A stretch of 30,356 nucleotides of DNA, taken from SFTH01 sp963643985. Lineage in GTDB: Bacteria; Bacillota; Clostridia; Christensenellales; Aristaeellaceae. The stretch is from NCBI GenBank assembly GCA_963643985.1, contig CAVINP010000011.1, positions 1 to 30,356 of the forward strand, given 5' to 3'. The notes beneath the pieces were generated by a model. It made no database searches and was not told the DNA's origin. It was given only the letters and a program-made list of their open reading frames with translations. Below are positions 8,748 to 16,333 of the stretch, one piece after another (position 1 is the first letter of the stretch; each line of letters begins with the position of its first letter). The translations under genes and the position numbers were made by a program.

Positions 8748-9422
8748 ATGTCGGACGCAACGGTCATACTGCGCATACTGCTGGCCATACTGCTGGGCAC
8801 GATCATCGGCGTGGAGCGCGAGATCAAGCATCGCCCGGCCGGCATGCGCACGCACATACTGGTCTGCCTGGGCGCGTGCATCATTTCCCTGATCGAGTCC
8901 AAGTTTATCGCGCAGATGGACAGCGCCACCGGCACGAACGTTGCCTACAGCTTCGGCCGCCTCAGTGCGCAGGTCATCAGCGGCATAGGCTTTCTGGGCG
9001 CGGGCACGATACTCTTTTCCGACCGCAGGATTACCGGCCTGACCACGGCTGCCTCGCTGTGGAACACGGCGTGCCTGGGCATCGCCATCGGCTACGGCTA
9101 TTATCTGATCGCGATCATCGGCGCACTGTTTGTGATACTGGTGCTGATCGTCATGCAGCGCATCATCCACGTGCACGTATCCAAGAAGGTGGAGATACGC
9201 TTTGTTCATCGCGTGGAGACGATAGAATACATCAACAGGTACTTTGAACTGAACTCGATCCGCGTCATCGATCAGGACTTCAACGTCACCAGCATTGACG
9301 GACAGAACGTCTATACAAACGTCTATACACTGCATCTGCCCGAGCAGGTCAGCTATACCGACATCGTCAATCACCTCTCGGAACACGTGAATATCATGTC
9401 TATCAGAACGACAAACGTGTGA
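8748..9422 (+). CDS. MgtC/SapB-family membrane protein
   Basis: A 224-residue inner-membrane protein. The N-terminal ~145 residues form the MgtC domain, with about four or five membrane segments and the conserved blocks ILLGTIIGVERE, RPAGMRTHILVCLGA, SAQVISGIGFLGAGTI and GLTTAASLWNTACLG. The remaining ~75 residues look like a soluble regulatory tail (ACT-like in the family). MgtC proteins influence growth at low Mg2+ and ATP synthase activity in Salmonella, but in most Firmicutes the role is unknown. GGGGG precedes ATG 8748. It lies 22 bases after the kinase and is probably the last gene of that operon. I see no Mg2+ riboswitch upstream and no clear terminator after it. Confidence 0.9.
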   Translation: MSDATVILRILLAILLGTIIGVEREIKHRPAGMRTHILVCLGACIISLIESKFIAQMDSATGTNVAYSFGRLSAQVISGIGFLGAGTILFSDRRITGLTTAASLWNTACLGIAIGYGYYLIAIIGALFVILVLIVMQRIIHVHVSKKVEIRFVHRVETIEYINRYFELNSIRVIDQDFNVTSIDGQNVYTNVYTLHLPEQVSYTDIVNHLSEHVNIMSIRTTNV

Positions 9423-9471
9423 TGACAGAAATTTTTCAACCAAACAAAGAATTTTTTCCCCAAACAGACCC

Positions 9472-9500
9472 TTGCCGTGTGTATAAATAAGCTGTATAAT
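9472..9500 (+). promoter_or_regulatory. Promoter of the sugar ABC importer operon
   Basis: TTGCCG at 9472-9477 and TATAAT at 9495-9500 are 17 bases apart, about 68 bases before the binding-protein start. Confidence 0.75.
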
Positions 9501-9567
9501 TACATGAGCAGAATGTAAAAAGTGTATTGCGCCAAGAAGGCGTAACAATAAAAAGGAGGAGAATCTC

Positions 9568-10482
9568 ATGAAGAAAATCCTGGCACTCGTATTGGTAATG
9601 CTGCTCGTCGTGGCATCGGCCGCAGTTGCGGAGGGCGTTATCGGCTTTTTGCCCCCGGCCATGACCAGCCCCTTCTATGCGTCCTGCATCGAGGGTGCAA
9701 CCCCTGTGGCAGAAGCACTTGGCTATGAACTTTCCGTACTGGCCCCGCCGTCCGAGGATGACTACGCCACCCAGACGTCCATGATGGAAGACTTCATCAC
9801 CCAGGGCGTGAAGGGCATCGCGGTTTGCGGCATCAACCTGGAAGCACTCAAGCCCGCCATCGAAAAGGCAAATGCGGCCGGCATTCCCGTGGTCATGTTC
9901 AACACCATCACCGAGCTTGAGGGTGTGGACGTGTACGCCTATTCCGGCTACAACCAGTACAACGGCGGCGCCAAGATCGCTGACTGGGTCAACGAGCAGA
10001 CCGGCGGCGAAGCAAAGGTCGCCATCATCGAGGGCCTGCCGTCCGATTACACCACGCAGCGCATGGGCGGCTTCGTGGATCGTGCAGCAGAGGCCTATCC
10101 GGGCATCGAAGTGGTAGCCACTCAGCCGGGTGACTGGGTACGTGAGACCGGCATGAACGCCGCCATGGACATGATCCAGGCACATCCCGAAATCACCGTG
10201 ATCTACGGACTGTCCGATGAAATGGCACTGGGCGCCGTGCAGGCCTGCAAGCAGCTGGGCCGCGACGACATCATCTGCGTCGGCCTCGACGGCAACCCGA
10301 ACGCCTTTGAGTCTATCAAGGCCGGCGAGCTGACCGCCACGCTGGACTGCGGCCCCGTGGCCATCGGCGCAAACGCCATCAAGGCACTGGACGATGCCAT
10401 CAACGGTGTTGAGCGCACCGAGAAGGTCATCGAGGCAGAGACCACCGTCGTGGACGCCACCATCGTTGACGATTATCTTTAA
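9568..10482 (+). CDS. Periplasmic-binding-protein-like sugar receptor of a ribose/galactose-type ABC importer
   Basis: A 304-residue substrate-binding protein of the RbsB/MglB type (Peripla_BP_4 fold). The signal peptide MKKILALVLVMLLVVASAAVA is followed directly by the first strand, VIGFLPPAMTSPFYASCIEGA. Later strands include GIAVCGIN, AGIPVVMFNT, AKVAIIEGLPSDYTTQRMGGF, VIYGLSDEMALGAVQA and ICVGLDGNPNAFESI, all in family order. There is no lipobox cysteine, so the protein should be cut by signal peptidase I and not be lipid-anchored, which is unusual for a Gram-positive cell. AAGGAGG precedes ATG. The ATPase and permease follow. The sugar is unknown; ribose, galactose, xylose, allose or an inositol are all seen in this family. 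Confidence 0.92.
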   Translation: MKKILALVLVMLLVVASAAVAEGVIGFLPPAMTSPFYASCIEGATPVAEALGYELSVLAPPSEDDYATQTSMMEDFITQGVKGIAVCGINLEALKPAIEKANAAGIPVVMFNTITELEGVDVYAYSGYNQYNGGAKIADWVNEQTGGEAKVAIIEGLPSDYTTQRMGGFVDRAAEAYPGIEVVATQPGDWVRETGMNAAMDMIQAHPEITVIYGLSDEMALGAVQACKQLGRDDIICVGLDGNPNAFESIKAGELTATLDCGPVAIGANAIKALDDAINGVERTEKVIEAETTVVDATIVDDYL

Positions 10483-10500
10483 TCACCTGTAAACCATGCT

Positions 10501-10526
10501 GCGGCGGCGCAAGTACGCGCCGCCGC
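10501..10526 (+). terminator. Intercistronic hairpin between the binding protein and ATPase genes
   Basis: A perfect 10-bp GC stem (10501-10510 with 10517-10526) and a six-base loop are followed by ATTTGAATTTTTT. It is probably a partial terminator or 3' stabiliser that keeps binding-protein mRNA in excess over the ATPase and permease, as is common in ABC importer operons. Confidence 0.7.
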
Positions 10527-10564
10527 ATTTGAATTTTTTGCAAGCAAGGATGGGAGGCAGATGC

Positions 10565-12067
10565 GTGGCAGAGTTTCTTGAGATGCGTGGCATCGTTAAA
10601 AAATTCCCGGGTGTATTGGCGCTGGATCATGTACATCTGAGCGTGAAAAAGGGCGAGGTACATGCGCTGCTGGGTGAAAACGGCGCAGGCAAATCCACCC
10701 TGATGAAGATACTCTCCGGCGCTTATCAAAAGGATGAGGGCGAGATACTCTTTGACGGACAGAGTGTTGAAATAAAGTCCGCGCAGGATGCTCAGCGGCT
10801 CAATATTTCAACCATATATCAGGAATTGAACCTGACCGAGCAGCTGAGTGTGGCCGAAAACATATTCATGGGCCGTCAGCTAATGAAAAACCGCTTCCAA
10901 GTGGATTGGAAGAGAATGTACGCAGAAGCACAGAGCATACTGGATGATCTGGGCGTGGACATCGATGCGCACACGCCGGTGCGGGATCTGGGCGTGGCCC
11001 GCAAGCAGATGGTGGAGGTCGCCAAGGCACTGAGCATCAACTCGCGCGTGCTGATCATGGACGAGCCCACCGCGCCGCTTACCAACCGTGAAATTGATAC
11101 GCTGTTTTCAACGATTCGCATGCTGAAATCGCGCGGCGTTTCCATAATTTACATTTCCCACCGCCTCGAAGAGGTGATGGAGGTTTGCGACCGCGCGACC
11201 ATCATGCGCGACGGCAAAAACGTGGTCGAACTGAACGTAAAGGATACCAATCTGGACGAGATCATACGCTACATGGTCGGGCGCGAGCTCAAGGAGAAAT
11301 TCCCGAAGATTCACATCGACGCGGGGCAGGAGCGCATGCGCGTGGAACACATCAACGCCGGCAAGCGCGTCAAGGATGTCTCTTTTTCCGTGCGCGGCGG
11401 TGAAATACTGGGCATTGCGGGTCTGGTCGGCGCAGGACGCACAGAGACCGCACGCGCCATATTCGGCATGGATCACCGGGACAGCGGCGAGATATTCATT
11501 GACGGTCAAAAGGTGGATATCGCTCAGCCGCTGGATGCCATCAAGGCCGGCATCGGCTTTGTGACCGAGGACAGAAAGGGCGAGGGCCTCGTGCTGGGCA
11601 TGTCCGTGGCGCAGAACATCACGCTGGCGACGCTTGAGAAGTTCGGCTCGTCCGCGCACCTTCAGTTGGGTAAGGAAAAAGAAACGGTCGGAGACTATAT
11701 CGGCAAGCTGAACATCAAGACACCGTCACAGCTGCAGCTGGCACGCAACCTCTCCGGCGGCAACCAGCAAAAGGTTGTTCTGGCCAAGTGGCTGCTGAGC
11801 GACTCCCGTGTGATCATATTCGATGAGCCCACGCGCGGTATCGATGTCGGTGCCAAGATCGAGGTCTACAACATCATCAACGACCTGATCCGTGCGGGTG
11901 TGGCTGTGGTCATGATATCCTCGGAACTGCCGGAGATACTGGGCATGTCCGATCGCGTTGCGGTGATGCATCAGGGCGAGATCACGGGTATTTTCGACAA
12001 CGACGGCACGCTGACGCAGGAAAAGATACTCTACTATGCCACCGGCGGCGACAAGCATACCGCTTGA
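10565..12067 (+). CDS. Sugar ABC importer ATPase with two nucleotide-binding domains (RbsA/MglA type)
   Basis: A 500-residue cytoplasmic ATPase powering the importer. I start it at GTG 10565, seven bases after GGGAGG (10552-10557), because this gives the usual RbsA length and the N-terminus VAEFLEMRGIVKKFPGVLALD. The ATG at 10496 lies before the hairpin and is not used. The first domain has Walker A GENGAGKST (37-45) and Walker B VLIMDEPTAPL. The second has a degenerate Walker A, GLVGAGRTE, then LSGGNQQKVVLAKWL and VIIFDEPTRGIDVGAK. An imperfect P-loop in one half and an intact signature in the other are usual for this family. The permease follows after 24 bases. Confidence 0.94.
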   Translation: MAEFLEMRGIVKKFPGVLALDHVHLSVKKGEVHALLGENGAGKSTLMKILSGAYQKDEGEILFDGQSVEIKSAQDAQRLNISTIYQELNLTEQLSVAENIFMGRQLMKNRFQVDWKRMYAEAQSILDDLGVDIDAHTPVRDLGVARKQMVEVAKALSINSRVLIMDEPTAPLTNREIDTLFSTIRMLKSRGVSIIYISHRLEEVMEVCDRATIMRDGKNVVELNVKDTNLDEIIRYMVGRELKEKFPKIHIDAGQERMRVEHINAGKRVKDVSFSVRGGEILGIAGLVGAGRTETARAIFGMDHRDSGEIFIDGQKVDIAQPLDAIKAGIGFVTEDRKGEGLVLGMSVAQNITLATLEKFGSSAHLQLGKEKETVGDYIGKLNIKTPSQLQLARNLSGGNQQKVVLAKWLLSDSRVIIFDEPTRGIDVGAKIEVYNIINDLIRAGVAVVMISSELPEILGMSDRVAVMHQGEITGIFDNDGTLTQEKILYYATGGDKHTA

Positions 12068-12091
12068 TCTGATCAGAGAGGACTGAATTTC

Positions 12092-13387
12092 ATGAAAAAG
12101 AATCTGAAAATCATATTCATTATCTGCCTGGTTCTGGGTGTGCTTGTGGCGGGCATCAATGTCTATGCCGCATCACAGATGGGTCGCCTTCAGGAATTGG
12201 AAGAACAGCAGGCCGCACGCGACAAGGCGTTGGCGACCATCAAGGCTGCGGAATATCTGGGCATCGACCCGGACACGGTGGAGGTGCCCGACGAGGTCAA
12301 GATTACGGGCTTTGACAATTTTACACTCTCGCTGTACAACAGCAGCCGCATGCTCTGGGTGCTTGCGGTTGACCTGATCATCATCGGCGCGGGCGGGCTT
12401 ATTCTGAACCTGCGCAAGCAGCACAAAAAGCAGGGCGTCAAAAAGATCGGCTCCGGCACGAACATTGTCGGCGTGCTGATCGCACTGGCCGCGCTGTGCC
12501 TGGATCTGGCGATTGCGTCGCCCGTGTTTTTGACATCCAGCAACTTCCTGAACGTCTTCCAGCAGATTTCGATCAACTGGGTGGTCGCCGTCGGCATGAC
12601 CTTCGTCGTCATATCGGGCGGCATCGACCTCTCCGTCGGCTCGAACATCGCGCTCACGGGCCTGCTGATGGGCATCATGATGAAGAACTACAACGTGCCG
12701 GTGCCGGTCACGATCATCGCCTGTATCGTTTTCTCGGGGCTTGTGGGCCTGCTCAACGGCTGGCTGATTTCCTTCCTTAACTTGCCGCCCTTCATTGCAA
12801 CGCTGGGCACGATGTACATCGTCCGCGGCGGCGCGTATACCGTCACCAACGGCCAGCCGATCTACACCTTCCCCAAGAGTTTTACAGCCATCGCAGGCCG
12901 CGTGCTGGGCATACCGCTCTATTCGATACTGATCATGGCTCTTGTCATGCTCATCGGCTGGTATGTGCTCAAGTATACCCGCGTCGGGCGTTTCACCTAT
13001 GCGGTGGGCGGCAATGAAAACTGCGCCAAACTCTCGGGTATCAACCTGCGCAAGGTCAAGTGCTTTGTGTACATGTTCTCGGGCCTGTGCTGCGGCGTGG
13101 CGGCACTGCTGCTCTCCTCGCGCCTGGACTCCGGCCTGCCCACCAATGCGGACGGTCAGGAAATGGATGCCATCGCGGCAGTCGTCATCGGCGGCACGAG
13201 TATGTCCGGCGGCGAAGGTTCCATGATCGGTACGCTGATCGGTATACTGATCATCGGTATCATCGCCAATGGTCTGAACCTGCTGGGCGTGGCCCAGGGC
13301 CCGCAGAAGATGGTCAAGGGCCTGATCATCGTCATTGCCGTCATCATAGACGTAATCCGCAGAAAGGCTTCCGAATCCGCGAAATAA
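12092..13387 (+). CDS. Sugar ABC importer permease (RbsC type) with a 120-residue N-terminal extension
   Basis: The conserved permease core begins near residue 122 and contains FVVISGGIDLSVGSNIAL, LNLPPFIATLGTMYIVRGGAY, YAVGGNENCAKLSGINLRKVK and IGGTSMSGGEGSMIGTLIG, all typical of BPD_transp_2 permeases. The protein is 431 residues, against about 320 for RbsC. The extra part has one membrane segment (about 5-27), a charged helical stretch outside the membrane (about 28-86, GRLQELEEQQAARDKALATIKAAEYLGID...) and a second segment (about 87-107), returning to the cytoplasm before the core. The start ATG follows AGAGAGGA. No clear terminator lies between its stop and the rplJ promoter. Confidence 0.92.
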   Translation: MKKNLKIIFIICLVLGVLVAGINVYAASQMGRLQELEEQQAARDKALATIKAAEYLGIDPDTVEVPDEVKITGFDNFTLSLYNSSRMLWVLAVDLIIIGAGGLILNLRKQHKKQGVKKIGSGTNIVGVLIALAALCLDLAIASPVFLTSSNFLNVFQQISINWVVAVGMTFVVISGGIDLSVGSNIALTGLLMGIMMKNYNVPVPVTIIACIVFSGLVGLLNGWLISFLNLPPFIATLGTMYIVRGGAYTVTNGQPIYTFPKSFTAIAGRVLGIPLYSILIMALVMLIGWYVLKYTRVGRFTYAVGGNENCAKLSGINLRKVKCFVYMFSGLCCGVAALLLSSRLDSGLPTNADGQEMDAIAAVVIGGTSMSGGEGSMIGTLIGILIIGIIANGLNLLGVAQGPQKMVKGLIIVIAVIIDVIRRKASESAK

Positions 13388-13408
13388 CGAATTTAACAAT
13401 TCCGTTGC

Positions 13409-13437
13409 TTGACAGGCCATGCCCCGTATGGTAAAAT
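13409..13437 (+). promoter_or_regulatory. Promoter of rplJL
   Basis: TTGACA at 13409-13414 and TAAAAT at 13432-13437 are 17 bases apart, with TGG forming an extended -10. It is placed directly before the L10 leader. Confidence 0.82.
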
Positions 13438-13443
13438 ATCAAG

Positions 13444-13571
13444 TGGCTTAAAAAAGCAAATGTGCCATAGACAGCGAGTGCTGCAATGCGTAAGATCGTC
13501 TCAGATCGCTCGCCGAGGCGCAACGGATGAGTTTCGCACCGCCCTTGCGTCTTCAGCGCAAGGGCTTTTTT
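13444..13571 (+). ncRNA. L10 leader (ribosomal protein L10-L12 autoregulatory element)
   Basis: The stretch before rplJ matches the Firmicutes L10 leader layout. AGACAGCGAGTGCTG (from 13470) and GCTCGCCGAGG (13508-13518) can pair through GCGAG/CTCGC to form the kink-turn region bound by the L10(L12) complex. It is followed by an intrinsic terminator. Excess L10-L12 binding the leader is known to lower rplJL expression. The exact boundaries are approximate. Confidence 0.8.
13541..13571 (+). terminator. Attenuator terminator in the L10 leader
   Basis: A perfect 9-bp stem, GCCCTTGCG (13541-13549) with CGCAAGGGC (13557-13565), has a 7-nt loop and is followed by six T (13566-13571). It lies 40 bases before the rplJ start, so it would act as a regulated terminator. 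Confidence 0.87.
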
Positions 13572-13610
13572 CTGTCCGATATCCGGGACAGGAATGTGAG
13601 GTGTTTAATA

Positions 13611-14114
13611 ATGTCCAATGCAAAGATTATGGAATCCAAGAAGGCAATCGTTGCGAACATCAAGGAAAAGTTTGAGAAGGCTCAGACCGTCGTTCTGGTG
13701 GATTACCGTGGCCTGACCGTCGCGGAAGATACCGAACTGCGCAACCAGCTCCGTCAGGCGGGCGTTGAATACATGGTTCTCAAGAACACGATGATCAACC
13801 TGGCCACCAAGGAGATGGGCTTTGATCAGCTCGCAGCTCACCTGGAAGGCCCCACGGCCGTGGCTTTCGGCATGACCGACATGATCGCCCCCGCCAAGAT
13901 CATCAGCGACTTCTCCAAGAAGGCGAAGAAGATGACGATCAAGTGCGGCATCTGCGACGGCGCATACCTCGATGAGGCAGGCGTGCAGGCACTGGCGAAC
14001 CTGCCGAGCAAGGAAGTGCTCATTGCCAAGATCATGGGCAGCATGATGAGCTCCGTTTCCAAGTTCGTGTACTGCGTGGAAGCTCTGCGCAAGAAGATGG
14101 CCGGCGAAGAATAA
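13611..14114 (+). CDS. rplJ: 50S ribosomal protein L10
   Basis: L10 anchors the L7/L12 dimers to the ribosomal stalk. The start at ATG 13611, seven bases after GAGGTG, gives the standard 167 residues. The open frame to 13527 is only the leader read through. MSNAKIMESKKAIVANIKEKFEKAQTVVLVDYRGLTVAED and VLKNTMINLA are strong family signatures. The C-terminal helix (MMSSVSKFVYCVEALRKKMAGEE) is the L12-binding part. It heads a two-gene operon with rplL, 50 bases downstream. It is not preceded by rplA as in most bacteria. Confidence 0.97.
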   Translation: MSNAKIMESKKAIVANIKEKFEKAQTVVLVDYRGLTVAEDTELRNQLRQAGVEYMVLKNTMINLATKEMGFDQLAAHLEGPTAVAFGMTDMIAPAKIISDFSKKAKKMTIKCGICDGAYLDEAGVQALANLPSKEVLIAKIMGSMMSSVSKFVYCVEALRKKMAGEE

Positions 14115-14164
14115 CGGCCGCCTGACAACAATCTGATGAGATAATATTAATGGAGGATACTACC

Positions 14165-14533
14165 ATGACGAATGCAGAAATCATCTCCGCAATCGAAGGA
14201 ATGACGATCCTTGAGCTGGCTGATCTGGTCAAGGAAATGGAAGAAAAGTTCGGCGTGTCCGCAGCGGCTCCGGTCGTTGCAGGCGGCGCTGTTGCAGAAG
14301 CTGCTCCCGCTGAGGAGAAGACCGAGTTCGACGTTATCCTGAAGGATGTTGGCGCCAAGAAGCTCAACGTCATCAAGGTTATCCGCGAAGTCAAGCCCGG
14401 CCTGGGCCTGAAGGAAGCCAAGGAACTGGCCGACGGCGCACCGTCCACGCTGGCCGAGGGCATTGCCAAGGAAGCTGCCGAGGAAATGAAGAAGAAGTTC
14501 GAAGAAGCCGGCGCTGTGATCGAGATCAAGTAA
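14165..14533 (+). CDS. rplL: 50S ribosomal protein L7/L12
   Basis: The multi-copy stalk protein that recruits translation GTPases. The start at ATG 14165 lies eight bases after GGAGG. The ATG at 14150 overlaps that site and is rejected. The 122 residues show the N-terminal dimerisation helices (NAEIISAIEGMTILELADLVKEMEEKFGVS), an Ala-rich hinge at about 37-55, and the C-terminal factor-binding domain (KTEFDVILKDVGAKKLNVIKVIREVKPGLGLKEAKELAD). A terminator follows, and rpoB is not downstream as it usually is. Confidence 0.98.
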   Translation: MTNAEIISAIEGMTILELADLVKEMEEKFGVSAAAPVVAGGAVAEAAPAEEKTEFDVILKDVGAKKLNVIKVIREVKPGLGLKEAKELADGAPSTLAEGIAKEAAEEMKKKFEEAGAVIEIK

Positions 14534-14558
14534 GTCGAAATACTTCGAATGGCGATTG

Positions 14559-14592
14559 GGAGGCCGCGCCGATATGGTCGCAGCCTCCTTTT
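14559..14592 (+). terminator. Terminator after rplL
   Basis: GGAGGC (14559-14564) pairs with GCCTCC (14583-14588). Three more base pairs (GCG/CGC) lie inside a mismatch, and TTTT follows. Confidence 0.7.
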
Positions 14593-14660
14593 CAAATGAA
14601 AGACACGCCGTCGCGGTCGTTCATAATATTGTAAAATTTGCTCCGAGGGTATAAAATGGC

Positions 14661-14689
14661 TTGCATTTTGGGTAAAGCTATTTTATAAT
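14661..14689 (+). promoter_or_regulatory. Promoter of rpmG-secE-nusG-rplK-rplA
   Basis: TTGCAT at 14661-14666 and TATAAT at 14684-14689 are 17 bases apart. The leader of about 110 bases before rpmG contains small GC hairpins (for example around 14751-14785) that I cannot assign to a known element. Confidence 0.7.
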
Positions 14690-14805
14690 TTAATAGTCTG
14701 CCCCGGATGTGGGCTGCTGTTTTTGTTGCAGATTTTGCGTGATGAAACGGACGGCGGCCGCGTAACCCGCGGGAGCCGCATCAAATATTATGGGAGGTGT
14801 CGAAA

Positions 14806-14967
14806 ATGGCATCGGATAAGCGCATCAAGGTTTGCCTGGCCTGCTCGGAGTGCAAGCAGCGCAATTACAATACCATGAAGAACAAGAAGAACGATCCGGA
14901 TCGTCTGGAGATGAACAAGTACTGCCGCTTCTGCAAGAAGCACACCAGCCACAAGGAGACCAAGTAA
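14806..14967 (+). CDS. rpmG: 50S ribosomal protein L33, zinc-binding form
   Basis: A 53-residue ribosomal protein found by direct translation: MASDKRIKVCLACSEC ... MNKYCRFCKKHTSHKETK. Two CxxC pairs (Cys10/Cys13 and Cys40/Cys43) make it the zinc-ribbon form of L33. GGGAGG lies ten bases before ATG 14806. In many Firmicutes rpmG sits directly before secE, as here, which supports the call. Confidence 0.95.
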   Translation: MASDKRIKVCLACSECKQRNYNTMKNKKNDPDRLEMNKYCRFCKKHTSHKETK

Positions 14968-14998
14968 GCCCTGCCAACGAAAGACAAGGAGTGAGATT

Positions 14999-15244
14999 AT
15001 GGCAAACGCAGTGGAGAAGAAGGCGAAGCCCTCTTTCTTTGTTCGCGTCGGTAATTTCTTCAAGCGCATCGGCCGCTTCTTCAAGAACATGTGGCACGAG
15101 CTCAAGAAGGTAACTTGGCCGTCGGGCAAAGATGTGCTGAACTATTCTCTGGTTGTCTTCGTTTTCATGCTGATCATGGGCGTCATCATCGGGCTGATCG
15201 ACTTCGGCTCCGGCGCGCTGATCGACCTGATCGTCAAGGCTTGA
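14999..15244 (+). CDS. secE: Preprotein translocase subunit SecE
   Basis: The small essential subunit of the SecYEG channel. The 81 residues have a basic N-terminus, the conserved amphipathic segment MWHELKKVTWPSGKDVLNYS, and a single C-terminal membrane helix (LVVFVFMLIMGVIIGLIDFG), which is the single-span form usual in Gram-positive bacteria. AAGGAG precedes ATG. It lies between rpmG and nusG, the usual context. Confidence 0.96.
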   Translation: MANAVEKKAKPSFFVRVGNFFKRIGRFFKNMWHELKKVTWPSGKDVLNYSLVVFVFMLIMGVIIGLIDFGSGALIDLIVKA

Positions 15245-15260
15245 TTCGAGGACTCGGATT

Positions 15261-15788
15261 ATGTCAGACAATTCTGAAATCAAGTGGTATGTCGCACATA
15301 CCTATTCCGGCTACGAGAACAAGGTGAAGGTCAATCTTGAAAAGTCGGTCGAAAACAACGGCCTGCAGGACAAGATTGTCGAGGTCTGCATCCCGGTGGA
15401 AGAAGCCGTGGAGATCAAGAACAACAAGCGCCGCACGGTGCAGCACAAGTTGCTGCCGGGCTATGTTCTGGTCAAGATGCTCATGACCGATGAAACCTGG
15501 TACATCGTACGCAACACGCGTGGCGTGACCGGATTTGTGGGCGCAGGCAACAAGCCGACCCCGCTGTCCGAAACGGATTTTGCCTCCATATTCGATTCCG
15601 TGCCCGAAACGCGGATCGACATCGAGGTGGGCGACGAGGTACGCATTCTCGCCGGTCTGTTTGAGAACTTCACCGGCAAGGTGACCGGCATCGACATGGC
15701 GAATCAGAAGATTCATGTGACGGTGCAGATGCTCAAGCAGGAGACCGATGTTGAGCTTGCGTATGACGAGGTCGTCCGCGAAGGCTGA
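15261..15788 (+). CDS. nusG: Transcription termination/antitermination protein NusG
   Basis: NusG binds RNA polymerase and links it to Rho or the ribosome. The 175 residues show the NGN domain (IKWYVAHTYSGYENKVKVNLEKSVENNGLQD, then LLPGYVLVKMLMTDETWYIVRNTRGVTGFVG) and the C-terminal KOW domain (VGDEVRILAGLFENFTGKVTGID). It lies 16 bases after secE with a weak GAGGA site. Confidence 0.97.
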   Translation: MSDNSEIKWYVAHTYSGYENKVKVNLEKSVENNGLQDKIVEVCIPVEEAVEIKNNKRRTVQHKLLPGYVLVKMLMTDETWYIVRNTRGVTGFVGAGNKPTPLSETDFASIFDSVPETRIDIEVGDEVRILAGLFENFTGKVTGIDMANQKIHVTVQMLKQETDVELAYDEVVREG

Positions 15789-15834
15789 TTCCGTCCCGTT
15801 TTTACTGCAGCCCGTTTCCGTCGGGTTTCAGGGA

Positions 15835-15869
15835 GTGGGAGGGATGGTACAATCATCCCGCTACACCAC
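15835..15869 (+). promoter_or_regulatory. Candidate L1-binding mRNA structure before rplK
   Basis: GTGG (15835-15838) pairs with CCAC (15866-15869). Inside, a 2-nt GA bulge faces a 6-nt strand, and GGGATG pairs with CATCCC as the upper helix. The GUGGGAGG...ACCAC layout mimics the L1 site in 23S rRNA helices 76-77, the known target mimicry for L1 feedback on rplK-rplA mRNA. It ends about 10 bases before AGAGGAGG. Confidence 0.65.
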
Positions 15870-15893
15870 ATCAAATAGAGGAGGATACCCACT

Positions 15894-16319
15894 ATGGCAA
15901 AGAAAGTTACTGCGCTTATCAAGCTGCAGGTGCAAGCCGGCAAAGCAACGCCCGCACCGCCGATCGGCCCGGCCCTCGGCCAGCATGGCGTGAACATCCC
16001 CGGTTTCTGCAAGGAGTTCAACGACCGCACCATGAAGCAGGCGGGTCTGATTATCCCGGTTGTGATCACGGTGTATCAGGATCGTTCCTTCACGTTCATT
16101 ACCAAGACGCCTCCGGCAGCCGTTCTGATCAAGAAGGCCTGCGGCATCGAGCATGCTTCCGGAGTTCCGAATAAGGAAAAGGTTGCCAACATCACCAAGG
16201 CTCAGGTCAAGGAAATTGCCGAGCTGAAGATGAAGGACCTGAACGCAGCTTCCATCGAAGCGGCAATGAGCATGATCGCCGGCACCGCACGCTCCATGGG
16301 CGTTGTCGTGGTCGACTAA
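15894..16319 (+). CDS. rplK: 50S ribosomal protein L11
   Basis: L11 forms the GTPase-associated centre with 23S rRNA. The 141 residues match the family throughout: MAKKVTALIKLQVQAGKATPAPPIGPALGQHGVNI, then FCKEFND, then KTPPAAVLIKKACG, ending in ARSMGVVVVD. AGGAGG precedes ATG 15894. The N-terminal Pro-rich loop, where stringent-response and thiostrepton effects are centred, is intact. Confidence 0.98.
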   Translation: MAKKVTALIKLQVQAGKATPAPPIGPALGQHGVNIPGFCKEFNDRTMKQAGLIIPVVITVYQDRSFTFITKTPPAAVLIKKACGIEHASGVPNKEKVANITKAQVKEIAELKMKDLNAASIEAAMSMIAGTARSMGVVVVD

Positions 16320-16333
16320 TCAAAACCGGAAAT

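Noticed and set aside
6520..8935. Minus-strand frames of 551 and 450 codons opposite the Big_2 protein and the sugar kinase
   Set aside because: The plus-strand proteins are clear and the opposite frames lack start signals and motifs.
12173..13420. Minus-strand 415-codon frame opposite the permease
   Set aside because: A mirror of a conserved permease. The translation is Asp/His/Gln-rich and lacks any domain.
14690..14805. Possible tRNA or riboswitch in the leader before rpmG, where some Firmicutes carry tRNA-Trp nearby
   Set aside because: No cloverleaf, T-loop (GTTCRA) or known riboswitch core could be found. Only short GC hairpins are present.
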